Below, one piece after another: positions 54,563 to 63,360 of a stretch of DNA of 64,000 bases. Made by a program: the position numbers and the translations under genes. The DNA is from JBDSLU01 sp963844435 (GTDB lineage: Bacteria > Acidobacteriota > Vicinamibacteria > Vicinamibacterales > Vicinamibacteraceae), in the NCBI GenBank assembly GCA_963844435.1, contig CAWJOG010000023.1, positions 62,001-126,000 of the forward strand. Direction: 5' to 3'. Every line of letters begins with the position of its first letter. Position 1 is the stretch's first letter. The notes beneath the pieces were generated by a model. It saw only the letters and a list, made by a program, of their open reading frames with translations, searched no databases and had not been told where the DNA came from.

Positions 54563-56201
54563 TCAGTCGGGGTCGTCGGGCGCGCCGGCCGTGGGCGCGG
54601 GGCCGGCCTTGGCGCGGGCGACCATCGCGGCGACGTCGGCGAGCAGCTTGCGCGCGTCGTAGACGATGCCGTCCTTGATGGTGTATTTCACGCCCCCGAC
54701 CCGCTCCGCCTGGCCGGTGCGGTCGTTGAGCCGGATGGCGCCGGTGCCGTAGAGCACCTTGAAGTTCTGCAGCGGGTTCTGGTCGACGACGACCAGGTCG
54801 GCGAGCATGCCGGGCCGGACCACGCCGTATTCGATCGGCTGTCCGCGCGGCTCGGCCAGCGATTCGGCGCCGTGCAGCGTGGCGGCGCGGATCACCTCGA
54901 GCGGGTCGAACCCAGCTTCCTGCAACAGCTCGAGCTCCTCGACGTAGCCGAAACCGTAGAGCTTGTAGATGTAGCCGGCGTCGGAGCCGGTCGTGACCCG
55001 CCCGCCCCGGTTCTTGTAGTCGTTCACGAACGACATCCAGACCCGGTAGAAGTTGCGCCAGGCGATCTCGTCGGCCGTCGTCCAGTCGAACCAGTAAGAC
55101 CCGTGCGCGTCCCGGCTCGGCTGGAAGAACTCCATCAGCGTCGGGAGCGTATACGTGGCATGCCAGTCCGCGTTTCGCGCCCGCATGACGTCCCGGCTCG
55201 CCGCGTAAATCGTCATCGTCGGATCGAGCGTGACCTTGTGCGCCAGCAGCTCGTCGAGCAGGTCGCTCCATTCCTTGCTGCCGCGCGGATGGATCTGGTT
55301 CCACAGCCGCGCCACCTGGGCGAAGCGGTGCGCCTCGTCGTTGTAGTTGTAGTCGGGCGGGTACGGCTGGACGCTGTGGTCGACCAGCAGCGAGTCGAAC
55401 AGGCCGTAGAAGTGCTCGGCGCCCTGGAGGCCCAGCCGGGCGGCGTCACGGAGGTTCATCCGGGCCAGCCCGGTCTGGGCGAGGTGCGCGGTCGTCCCGA
55501 GCTTCAGCTCGCGCGCCCGGGCAATCAGCGCCCGCATCACCTCGGGATCCTCGGCGAACAGCTTGAGTCCGTCGGCGCCCTTGGCCGCGACCCAGGTGAC
55601 CCATTCGCGCGCCTTCTCGGGCGTCGTGACCGGCCCGCCGAGCCAGCCTTCGCCGGTGCCCGGCCGGGCATAGACGACGATCCGGGGCGCGGTGATCTCG
55701 TTGCGGGCGCTGCGGGTGCGCTCGCGCAGCGTCCAGTCGAGGGGGCCGGCCGGCACCCCGCGGACCGTCGTGACGCCGTGCGCCAGCCACAGCTTGTAGA
55801 CGTACTCCGCGTCCGGCGCCTTGCGCCCGCCGCCCGTGTGGACGTGGCAGTCGACGAAGCCGGGCATGACGTAGAGGCCGGTGCCGTCGATCTCCCGGGT
55901 GGCGCCGCCCGGCCGCGCGTCGGGGCGGATGGGCAGGTTGGGATACCCGACCGAGCGGACCTCGAGGATCCGGTTGCGCGCGATCACGATGTCCACCGGG
56001 CCCTGCGCCGGGGCGCCGGTGCCGTCGATCACCGTCACGCCGCGGAGAATCAGCCGCTCGAAGGGGCCCTCGCCCTCGCCGGCGGGGCGATCCGGGGCCG
56101 CCCGGATCGTCTGCGCGGGCGCGACGCCGACGAGCACGCCAAGCATCAGCGCGAGGGCAAACAGACTGGTCCGACCGGTGGGCACGCCGAAGCAGGACAT
56201 G
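54563..56201 (-). CDS. Secreted amidohydrolase, imidazolonepropionase-like
   Basis: The 545-residue metal-dependent hydrolase has a signal peptide (residues about 8-30, ending near VAPAQ). Its metal ligands are in FVDCHVHTGG (HxH, about residue 120), KLFAEDP, GTTAHLAQ, GAEHFYG and TTGSDAG. The C-terminal ADLVVVDQNPLQN completes the small beta-sandwich. This secreted group is expanded in Acidobacteria and often degrades cyclic imides or dipeptides. GAGGAA eight bases before the ATG and TATAAT at 56228-56223 give it a conventional leader. Confidence 0.9.
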
Positions 56202-56222
56202 GGAGGGTTCCTCGGAGCGCGT

Positions 56223-56228
56223 ATTATA
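56223..56228 (-). promoter_or_regulatory. -10 element TATAAT (minus strand)
   Basis: A perfect consensus -10, 21 nt upstream of the amidohydrolase ATG, leaving room for the GAGGAA ribosome-binding site. The -35 region (GCGATG at 17 bases) is weak. Confidence 0.55.
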
Positions 56229-56236
56229 GCCGCCGG

Positions 56237-57101
56237 ATGTGTGCCCATCGCGGCGTCCGCGCCGCTGCCGTCGTCGTCGCCGGGTTGCTCGCGGTGCTGC
56301 CCGCCACGGCAACCGGGCAGACCGTCCTCGCTCCCGCAGACGGCCGAAGCGCGGGAGGTGTTCCTCCAGAAGGCCGAGGTGGTCGGTGCCAAGCAGCTGG
56401 GCAAGGGCGTCACGAAGCCCTGGCGGCTGACCCTCCGGCAGGGCGACGTCGTCCAGGACGCGGCCTTCCAGGACGTCGACGCGCACAAGGAAGAAGCCCG
56501 CTTCCGGAGCGGCCGCTCGGAGCGCGACTTCCGCGACTTCTACGGCTACAACATCGCCGCCTACCGCCTCGCCCGGTTGCTCGGCTACGACGACCTCGTG
56601 CCGGTGTCGGTCGAGCGCGTGTGGAAGGGCCGGCGCGGCGCGCTGACCTGGTGGGTCGACAAGAAGTGGGACGAGGACGAACGGGTGAAGGAGGGCGCCG
56701 AGCCGCCCGACGTGCCCGCCTGGGAGCGACAGCTGTACCTCGCCCGCGCCTTCACCGCGCTCGTGGATGACACCGATCGCAACCTCGGCAACCAGCTGGT
56801 CACGGCGGATTTCCACCTCTGGCTCATCGATTTCACGCGGGCCTTCCGGCATACGATGGGGCTGAAGACGCCGGCCCTGCTCCGCCGCATCGATCGGCGG
56901 TTCTACGATCGGTTGAAGGCGCTGCGCGCCCAGGACGTCGAGACGTTGAGCCGGTGGCTGGATCCGCAATCGCGCAAGGCGTTGCTGGCGCGCCGCGACG
57001 CGATGGTCGAGCACTTCGCGGCGCTCGACGGTCAGCGCAGCGAGAAGAGCCCCGTCTTCTACGAGTCCGACCCAATGGCCCCATCGCAGGAGCAACCATG
57101 A
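56237..57101 (+). CDS. Secreted atypical kinase-like protein (frame break)
   Basis: About 287 residues. An N-terminal signal peptide (GVRAAAVVVAGLLAVLPATATG) is in one frame and the rest in another, joined near 56325. The body resembles the PI3K/HipA/FAM20-like atypical kinase fold: a Lys in ARLGKGVTKP-like QLGKGVTKPW, an acidic YNIAAYRLARLLGYDDLVPV helix, the catalytic-loop pattern DDTDRNLGNQ and a metal-binding LIDFTRAFR. The substrate is unknown. The stop overlaps the ferritin start (ATGA), so the two are co-translated. Confidence 0.6.
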
Positions 57102-57592
57102 ACGCCGTCGTCCACGAAGCCATCAACCGCCAGATCAACGCCGAGCTGACCGCGTCGTACTCCTACCTGCAGATGTCGGCGTTCTGCGCCCGCCAGGCGT
57201 TCAACGGCTGCGCTCACTGGCTGCGCCTCCAGAGCCAGGAGGAGTACGGCCACGCGATGAAGCTGTACGACTTCCTCATCGCCCGCGACGGCAGGGTCGA
57301 GCTCGGAGCGATGCCCGCCCCGAAGCAGACCTACGACAACATCGCCGAAGTGTTCGAGGCGGCGCTGTCGCAGGAGCAGGAAGTGAGCCGGCAGATCGAC
57401 GCGCTCTACGAGCTGGCGTTCCGGGAGAAGGCGTTCGCCGCGACCGTGGAGCTGCAGTGGTTCCTCACGGAACAGGTCGAGGAGGAGAAGTCGGCGCGCG
57501 AGATCGTCGCGAAGTTCCGGTTGATCGGAAACGATCCGCCGTCGCTGCTCGATCTGGATCGCGAGCTTGGCTCGCGGAGCGGCACCGACTAG
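57098..57592 (+). CDS. ftnA: Ferritin
   Basis: The 164-residue FtnA-like ferritin oxidises Fe2+ and stores it as ferric mineral. The ferroxidase residues E16, Y23, E49 and H52 match E. coli FtnA (E17, Y24, E50, H53) with an offset of one. The four-helix pattern is complete, with WFLTEQVEEEKSAREI in the last helix. The start overlaps the kinase-like gene stop. A VIT1/CCC1 transporter elsewhere in the window would fit the same metal. Confidence 0.94.
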   Translation: MNAVVHEAINRQINAELTASYSYLQMSAFCARQAFNGCAHWLRLQSQEEYGHAMKLYDFLIARDGRVELGAMPAPKQTYDNIAEVFEAALSQEQEVSRQIDALYELAFREKAFAATVELQWFLTEQVEEEKSAREIVAKFRLIGNDPPSLLDLDRELGSRSGTD

Positions 57593-57601
57593 CAGCGCCG
57601 G

Positions 57602-58655
57602 CTAGGAGCGCGGTTCGAGGGCGGCGCTCGAACCGCGGGCCGAACGGTCGCCGGCGTCCTGCGGCTTGCGCCAGAAGTCCATCGTCGAGACGCGATGGAC
57701 GCAGCCGATCGTGCAGTAGGGCGCGCACGACTTGGGCGTCAGGAGCTCGCGCGAGATGTCGGCTTCCGTGTAGGTGCGGAGGGGCACGGCGGGGAAGCCG
57801 CGCTGCTGCGAGCAGTAGTGGACGAGGCCGTTCTCGCAGACGTAGAAGTAGCGCGCCCCGGCCCGGCACCGCCAGGTGTTCGGCTTGCCTTCGGCCAGGT
57901 TCTCCTGGAAGCCGCGGATCCCCGAGTAGAGGTTCTTGGCGATCTGCCAGGTGCCGCTGATCTCCTGCGTCACGCCGTCGAAGACCGCGCGCTCGGTCGG
58001 GCCGAGCGGCTTGAGGCCGCCCTGGCCGTCGTGGATGATGCCGATCGAGGTCGAGAACCCGAGCTGCCGGGCGCGGCGGTTGATGGTCCGCGCGTCCTCG
58101 GGGTTCTTGATGCCGCCGCCGAGCACCGAGTTGATGTTGATGTCGAAGGTGGCGTAGTCGCGCAGCCACTCGAGCTTCTTGTCGAGCAGGCGGAGGCTCT
58201 TCTTCGACACCTCGTCGGGCTCGATGTTGTCGATGCTGATCTGGAGGAAGTCGAGGCCGGCCTCGTTCAGGGCCAGGATCCGCTTCGGCGACAGCAGGTA
58301 GCCGTTGGTGATCAGCCCGGCCATCATCCCGCGCGAGCGGATGTGCCGGAGGAGCAGGTCGAGGTCGGGGTGGAGCAGCGGCTCGCCGCCGCTGAACGCC
58401 ACGACCGAGCTCTTCAGCGTCGCCGAGGTGATCGATCCGCTCGAGCATGACCTCGGTCGGCACCGGCTGGCTGACCTTGTCGTATTCGTTGCAGTAGCCG
58501 CAGTCGATGTTGCAGCGGCGGATCGGGATGATGTGCACCAGCAGCGGGTGCGCGGTGTTGGTCAGCCCGAACGCGAACTTCCGCACCGCCCGCACTTTGC
58601 GGGTGGCGCGGGCGCGAAGCCGGGCGGCTCTGGTGGGCTGAGCGGGTTCGTGCAC
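57602..58655 (-). CDS. Radical SAM protein with SPASM-like C-terminus (frame break)
   Basis: About 350 residues in two frames joined near 58425. The first has the cluster motif RRCNIDCGYCNEYD, and the second begins VAFSGGEPLLHPDLD (the GGEP motif) and runs through the barrel to a Cys-rich tail (CENGLVHYCSQQ, CAPYCTIGC) that could bind a second cluster. MoaA/SPASM relatives modify peptides or cofactors. The GTG start is supported by TATACT 9 nt upstream. A second radical SAM gene lies directly upstream in the same orientation. Confidence 0.82.
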
Positions 58656-58664
58656 GTCTGGTCG

Positions 58665-58670
58665 AGTATA
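58665..58670 (-). promoter_or_regulatory. -10-like TATACT, leaderless-type
   Basis: Minus-strand TATACT ends 9 nt before the GTG at 58655. Confidence 0.45.
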
Positions 58671-58693
58671 GCAGGCCGGTTTCGCGGTCCGGA

Positions 58694-59750
58694 CTACAGC
58701 TCCGCTGTAGCCGGCGGCCGGCTCAGGCCTTCGGTTCGGCCGGCGTCAGGCCGGTCGGCGGCGACCCGGCCATCGGCGGCGCGGCCCCGGCCGACCCACT
58801 TCCCGACCCGCAGCGAGGACCAGTAAATGGCCCCGACCGGGATTCCGCCCGGGAGCTTGTGGCGGGCGACCGCCTCCAGCCCGGCGCTGGCGATGCAGCC
58901 GCACTGCGCGCAGTCGGGGTTGCCGCCGAACTGGCAGGGCGTGATGCGGCGCTCCAGGTCGGCGGACAGGGTGGTCGTGGTCTGGGCGAACACGCACGCC
59001 TCGGGCGAGGCCGGCGGCCTGCGGTAGACCTCGATCATGCCCTTGGGCATCTTCAGCTTCGGATACATCGTCCGCAGCCGGAGCAGATCCTGGACGACCA
59101 GGTCGCGATCGGCCGGCGTCAGGATCTCCGGCGCCGTCTCGCCGATCTGCGGGGTGTAGAGGCTGACCCAGATCTGGCGGGTGTCGGCGTTGGCGCGACC
59201 AGTACTGGACGAACTCCTCGAGGTAGCCCGGACGCTGGACCTGCTGGCGCGTGACCGTGCAGTGGACGGTGATCTGCTGCCCGGCGATGTGCTTGAGGAT
59301 GCGGTCGTAGGTCGCCGGCTTGCGCCGCTCGTCGTGCTCGGGCTGCAGGCCGTCGATCGAGACGACGATCTGCAGGCGCGGCAGGCGCGCCCACTCGATC
59401 GGGATCGGGCGTACCGCGCTCGTCACGAGCTGCGTGTGCAGGCCGCGCGCGGCCAGGATCGGCAGCAGGGTGTTCAGCTCGCGGAAGCGCACCAGCGGCT
59501 CGCCGCCGACGATCGAGAGATGGATCGGCTTGTGTTCGTCGATCAGGTGCAGCATGCGCTGCACCAGCGCGTCGCCCTTGTAGTCGGCGACGTCGCGCAG
59601 GGTGACGTCGCCGCCCAGATGGTCGTCACCGAAGGCATAGCAGCCCGGGCAACGCAGCGGGCACTCACGGGTGATTTCGATGGAGAGGTTCGGCGCGCGC
59701 CCGCTCAGGATTCGTCCCCACGCAGTGAACAGCCCTTCCATCCTCGACAT
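58694..59750 (-). CDS. Radical SAM protein with Cys-rich C-terminus (frame break)
   Basis: About 350 residues in two frames joined near 59205 (one missing base after the VQYWSR codons). The N-terminal frame has ECPLRCPGCYAFGDDHLGG (CxxxCxxC, about residue 32) and SIVGGEPLV. The C-terminal frame has CQFGGNPDCAQCGCIASAG, a probable auxiliary-cluster motif. GGGAGG precedes the ATG, unlike most first genes here. It resembles GeoRSP/peptide-modifying types, but no precursor peptide was recognised nearby. Confidence 0.82.
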
Positions 59751-59900
59751 GTGACCTCCCCGAGTACCCGACGCGCCGTTCAGCGACTCTAACATGGGGA
59801 TCTTGGAGGCACGGCGTGACAGCTGCGCGTCCAACTCGGCTGTAGTGAGAAATACGTTCCTGATATCGTGTGTGCGCGCGGGAGGCGACGATCCAGGTGA

Positions 59901-60419
59901 GTGCACGAGCGGCCCAGACGACCACGAAAGACCACGAAGACGACGAAGACGACGAAGACGAACGCCAAGGCCAACGGATCCGGAGGGCGCGTCCGCTACA
60001 ACGTCGCGCCGCTGCCCGATCCCCCGAAGATCGAGCGGCGCCGGTCGAGCGTGCACGGATGGGGCGTGTTCGCCCTCGAGACGATCCCGAAGAACAAGCG
60101 GATCATCGACTACGCAGGCGAGAAGATCACCGCCAAGCAGAGCACGCCTCGAGAGGTCCGCTATCTGAAGCAGGGCCACATCTGGTGCTTCACGCTCAAC
60201 CGCAACTGGGCGATCGACGCGGCCGTGGATGGCAACGCGGCGCGCTTCATCAATCACAGCTGCCGCGGCAACTGCTACGTCCAGATCATCAAGGGCGTGA
60301 TCTGGATCCGCGCGTCACGGAAGATCCGCAAGGGCGAAGAGCTGTCGTACAACTACCACACGGACGGCGCCGCGGAGATTCCCTGCCGCTGTCGCCCGGG
60401 CTGCCAGGGCATGTTGTAA
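59901..60419 (+). CDS. SET domain protein-lysine methyltransferase
   Basis: The 172-residue protein has a complete SET domain: GWGVFALETIPKNKRIIDYAGE, WCFTLNRNWAIDAAVDGN, the SAM-binding NHSCRGNCY and the catalytic YNY in LSYNYHTDG. A post-SET Cys cluster (CRCRPGCQG) at the end would bind zinc with a Cys of the core. Bacterial homologues methylate ribosomal, histone-like or other proteins; the target here is unknown. The N-terminus is a low-complexity Lys-Thr repeat (KTTKTTKTTKT). GTG start at 59901. Confidence 0.88.
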   Translation: MHERPRRPRKTTKTTKTTKTNAKANGSGGRVRYNVAPLPDPPKIERRRSSVHGWGVFALETIPKNKRIIDYAGEKITAKQSTPREVRYLKQGHIWCFTLNRNWAIDAAVDGNAARFINHSCRGNCYVQIIKGVIWIRASRKIRKGEELSYNYHTDGAAEIPCRCRPGCQGML

Positions 60420-60432
60420 GCGTTGACTGTTG

Positions 60433-60581
60433 GCGGCGGTTTGTCGAACGACCCGGCCGAGGCCGAGTCGTCGACCTCACGGCGCCTCCGGCCATCGGCC
60501 TCGGCGTCCGTGGCCCCTCAGGAACCGCCGCGGGCCGCCCTCATGGCATGCCGGCTGCTGTTCGCGGCGCTGGGCGCGCCG
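60433..60581 (+). repeat. Recurrent element with an enlarged hairpin 1
   Basis: Outer arms GCGGCGGTT (60433-60441) and AACCGCCGC (60523-60531) enclose inner arms GCCGAGGCCGA (60456-60466) and TCGGCCTCGGC (60495-60505), with CTCAC still in the loop. Hairpin 2 GCGGCGC/GCGCCGC, loop TGGGC, follows at 60563-60581. It occupies most of the 190-base spacer before the esterase gene. Confidence 0.75.
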
Positions 60582-60610
60582 CGGCGCCGTCACGCGGGCG
60601 GCGGTGATCT

Positions 60611-61273
60611 ATGCACGTCTTCTACCTTCACGGGTTCGTATCCTCACCGCACGCCGGCAAGGCGCTGCTGCTCGCCGAGCGCCTCGCGACGCTCGGCATC
60701 GCGCTCCACGCGCCGGACTTCAACGAGCCGGCCTTCGAGACCCTGACGGCGTCGCGCATGATCGGCCAGGTGGAGACGGCGATGGACGCCGTGCCGCCGG
60801 GGCCGGTGGTGCTGATTGGATCGAGCCTCGGCGCGTTCGTCGCGTGGCACGTCGCCGCGCGAGCCGAGCGTCGAGGCACACGCGCGGTCGATCGGCTGGT
60901 GCTGCTCGCGCCGGCCCTCGTGCTGGACTGGAGCACGTTCCCCGGGCTCGCCGACGACGGCCTGCGCCGGTGGCGCGAGACCGGGACACTGGAAGTGTTC
61001 CATCACGCCTACGGCCGGCCGACGAACGTCGGTTACGCACTCTACGAGGACGCGCACCAGTACGACTCGCGCACCGCCGTCGTGTCCGTGCCGACGCTGA
61101 TCTTCCAGGGACAGCGCGACGACCTCGTCGACCCGCGGATGGTCGAGGCGTTCGCGGCGGCGCGGCCCAACGTCACGCTGCGCCTGTTCGACGACGATCA
61201 CCGGCTCCAGGCCAGCCTCGGCCCGATCGTCCGCGAGACCGCCGCCTTCTGCGGGCTCAGCGGCCTGGCCTGA
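60611..61273 (+). CDS. YqiA/YcfP-type alpha/beta hydrolase
   Basis: The 220-residue esterase-like protein has the family N-terminus YLHGFVSSPHAGK, the nucleophile S72 in IGSSLGAF, the acid in QGQRDDLVDP and the His in DDDHRLQ. The length and the SSP motif after HGF are typical of the YqiA group. It is cytoplasmic (no signal). The gene is convergent with the glycosyltransferase gene, overlapping its 3' end by 17 bases. Confidence 0.9.
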   Translation: MHVFYLHGFVSSPHAGKALLLAERLATLGIALHAPDFNEPAFETLTASRMIGQVETAMDAVPPGPVVLIGSSLGAFVAWHVAARAERRGTRAVDRLVLLAPALVLDWSTFPGLADDGLRRWRETGTLEVFHHAYGRPTNVGYALYEDAHQYDSRTAVVSVPTLIFQGQRDDLVDPRMVEAFAAARPNVTLRLFDDDHRLQASLGPIVRETAAFCGLSGLA

Positions 61274-62118
61274 CGGCGCGGACGACGCCGCGCATCGTCG
61301 CGCCGACGATGCCCAACCCGCCGACGACCGCGGCGGCGAGCCGTCCGTGGTGCTTGCGCACGTAGCGCCGGCGGTTGGCGGCGAACACGCGCTCGAACGT
61401 CCGCGAGCCCAGCGCCTCGAGCGAGGCACCGCCCTGATGCTGGAAGACCGCGTCGGGAACGTAGCGGATGCGATGGCCTGCCGTTCGCAAGCGCCGGCAG
61501 AAGTCGACGTCCTCCCACCAGGCCGGCCAGAACGCCTCGTCGAACCCGCCGAGCCGGTCGAAGACGTCGGCGCGGATCATCAGGCAGGCCGCCGCTGGCT
61601 GCTCGACGTCGGCCGGTGCATCGGGATCCAGGTCTCGTGCGTAGTAACGCACAGAGGCCGGGTTGTCCGGCCAGAGGTGGTCGATGAGCAGCAGGTCCGC
61701 GGCGAGGCTGGCGAGCGTGGGTAAACGCCTGACGTTGAAGCCGTGCTGTGGGGTGCCGTCGGCATCGACCAGTCGGCCTGATACCGCGCCGATGTCCGGC
61801 GCCTGGTCCAGCGCATCGGCGAGCCGCGCAATCGCGCCCGGCGTCGGGGCCGCGTCCGGGTTGAGCAGGAGGAGCCGCGTCTGTTCGGGCGGCGGCGCGG
61901 GCGGCGTTGACGCCGCCGGCAAAGCCGAGGTTCCGCTCCAGCGCGATGACCGTCGCGTGCGGCGCGATGGTCCGCGCCCGGGCGGCGCTGCCGTCGGTCG
62001 AGGCGTTGTCGGCGACAATGATCTCGGCCTCGCCCGGGTCGATGGCGGTCAGGCAGCGCTCGAGCCACGCCGCCGATTGCCAGCTCACCACGAGGACCGA
62101 GACGGACGGGCCGGGCAC
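61257..62118 (-). CDS. Family 2 glycosyltransferase (frame break)
   Basis: About 286 residues. The N-terminal frame has SVSVLVVSWQSAAWLERCL and the nucleotide-sugar motif IIVADNASTDGS. The C-terminal frame carries LLLLNPDAAPTPGAI (the metal-binding acidic motif), GGFDEAFWPAWWEDVDFCRRL (base motif) and a helical tail. The frames join near 61905. Relatives such as rhamnosyltransferases build surface polysaccharide. The GTG at 62118 is chosen because TATAGT ends 7 nt before it. Confidence 0.87.
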
Positions 62119-62125
62119 GAGGCGC

Positions 62126-62131
62126 ACTATA
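62126..62131 (-). promoter_or_regulatory. -10-like TATAGT, leaderless-type
   Basis: Minus-strand TATAGT ends 7 nt before the GTG at 62118 and decides between two candidate GTG starts. Confidence 0.45.
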
Positions 62132-62138
62132 ACTGTTG

Positions 62139-62216
62139 GCGGTCGGGCTCTCACGCCCGACCGCGGGCCGTCCTTAGGGCGTGCCGTCTGCTGTTCGCCG
62201 CGCTGGGCGCGCGGCG
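62139..62216 (+). repeat. Two-hairpin recurrent element (type copy)
   Basis: Hairpin 1: GCGGTCGGGC/GCCCGACCGC, loop TCTCAC (62139-62164). Spacer of 31 nt beginning GGGCCG. Hairpin 2: CGCCGCGC/GCGCGGCG, loop TGGGC (62196-62216). A conserved tail with CACGCGGGCGGC follows. It lies in the divergent spacer between the glycosyltransferase and msrP. Confidence 0.88.
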
Positions 62217-62286
62217 GCGCCGGCACGCGGGCGGCATCCGACACGACACGACGCCGCCGGCGTCCAATGTCACGAGGGATCCATCG

Positions 62287-63250
62287 ATGCTGATCAAGAC
62301 CCGCCCGGAGCTGCCGTCGTCGGAGATCACGCCGGAGTCGGTCTACGTCAACCGCCGGACGTTCATGCGCGCGGCGATCGTGGCCGGTGCCGGCGCGGCG
62401 CTGGCCGCGCCCGGCACACCGCTCGTCTCCGGACGCCTCGGCGCAGGCCGACGGCGTGTGGCCGATTGCCAACGCCGCCAAGAGCCCGCTGAGCACCAAC
62501 GAGAAGGTCAACGCCTTCGAGGACATCACCGGCTACAACAACTTCTTCGAGTTCGGTACCGACAAGGGCGATCCGGCGCGCTTCACCGGCAAGCTGACGG
62601 TGCGGCCGTGGACGACGAAGATCGACGGCCACGTCGCCAAGCCGGGGGCATACCAGATCGAGGATCTGCTCAAGTTCCCGCTCGAAGAGCGGATCTATCG
62701 TCTGCGCTGCGTCGAGGCATGGTCGATGGTGATTCCGTGGATCGGCTTTCCGCTGGCCGACTTGCTCACGAAGGTCGAGCCGACGTCGAAAGCCAAGTAC
62801 GTCGCCTTCGAGACGCTGCGCCGGCCGTCAGAGATGCCCGGACAGCGCGGTGCGGCGCTGGAGTGGCCGTACGTCGAGGGCCTCCGCCTCGACGAGGCGA
62901 TGCATCCGCTGACGATCCTCGCCGTGGGCCTGTACGGCAAGACGCTGCTGACGCAGAACGGCGCTCCGCTGCGGCTGGTCGTGCCGTGGAAGTACGGCTT
63001 CAAGAGCATCAAGTCGATCGTGCGGATCTCGCTGGTCGAGAAGCAGCCGTCGAGCAGCTGGAACATCGCCAACAGCTCGGAGTACGGGTTCTACTCGAAC
63101 GTCAACCCGTCCGTCGATCACCCGCGCTGGACGCAGAGCCGCGAGCGGCGGATTGGCGAGTTCGTGCGCCGGCCGACACTGATGTTCAACGGCTACGGCG
63201 ATCAGGTGGCGTCGATGTACACCGGCATGGATCTCAAAAAGAACTATTAG
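62287..63250 (+). CDS. msrP: Methionine sulfoxide reductase MsrP, molybdenum subunit (frame break)
   Basis: Periplasmic Mo-molybdopterin enzyme that repairs oxidised methionines in envelope proteins with electrons from MsrQ. About 320 residues: Tat signal VNRRTFMRAAIVAGAG in the first frame; the second frame, from near 62440, has YNNFFEFGTDKGDP, the Mo-ligand Cys in RCVEAWSMVIPW, and WKYGFKSIKSIV. The end DLKKNY is typical. GAGGGA precedes the ATG. A copy of the recurrent element separates it from msrQ. Confidence 0.92.
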
Positions 63251-63251
63251 T

Positions 63252-63328
63252 GCGGCCGGCCTCTCACGGCCGGCCGCGGGCCGCCCTTTGGGCGTGCCGG
63301 CTGCTATGCGCGACGCTGGGCGCGTCGC
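63252..63328 (+). repeat. Two-hairpin recurrent element inside the msrPQ unit
   Basis: Hairpin 1 GCGGCCGGCC/GGCCGGCCGC, loop TCTCAC (63252-63277). Hairpin 2 GCGACGC/GCGTCGC, loop TGGGC (63310-63328). The 31-32 nt spacer resembles that of the type copy (GGGCCG start, GGGCGTGCCG). It begins 2 bases after the msrP stop. Confidence 0.88.
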
Positions 63329-63360
63329 GGCGCCGCCACGCGGGCGGCAGCTAGGACGTC

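Noticed and set aside
48841..63352. Repeated short peptide CRLLFAALGAPRRRHAGG appearing in spacer translations
   Set aside because: Looked at first like a conserved small protein, but there is no consistent start or stop, and stems change by compensatory pairs, so the conservation is at the nucleic-acid level (the two-hairpin element).
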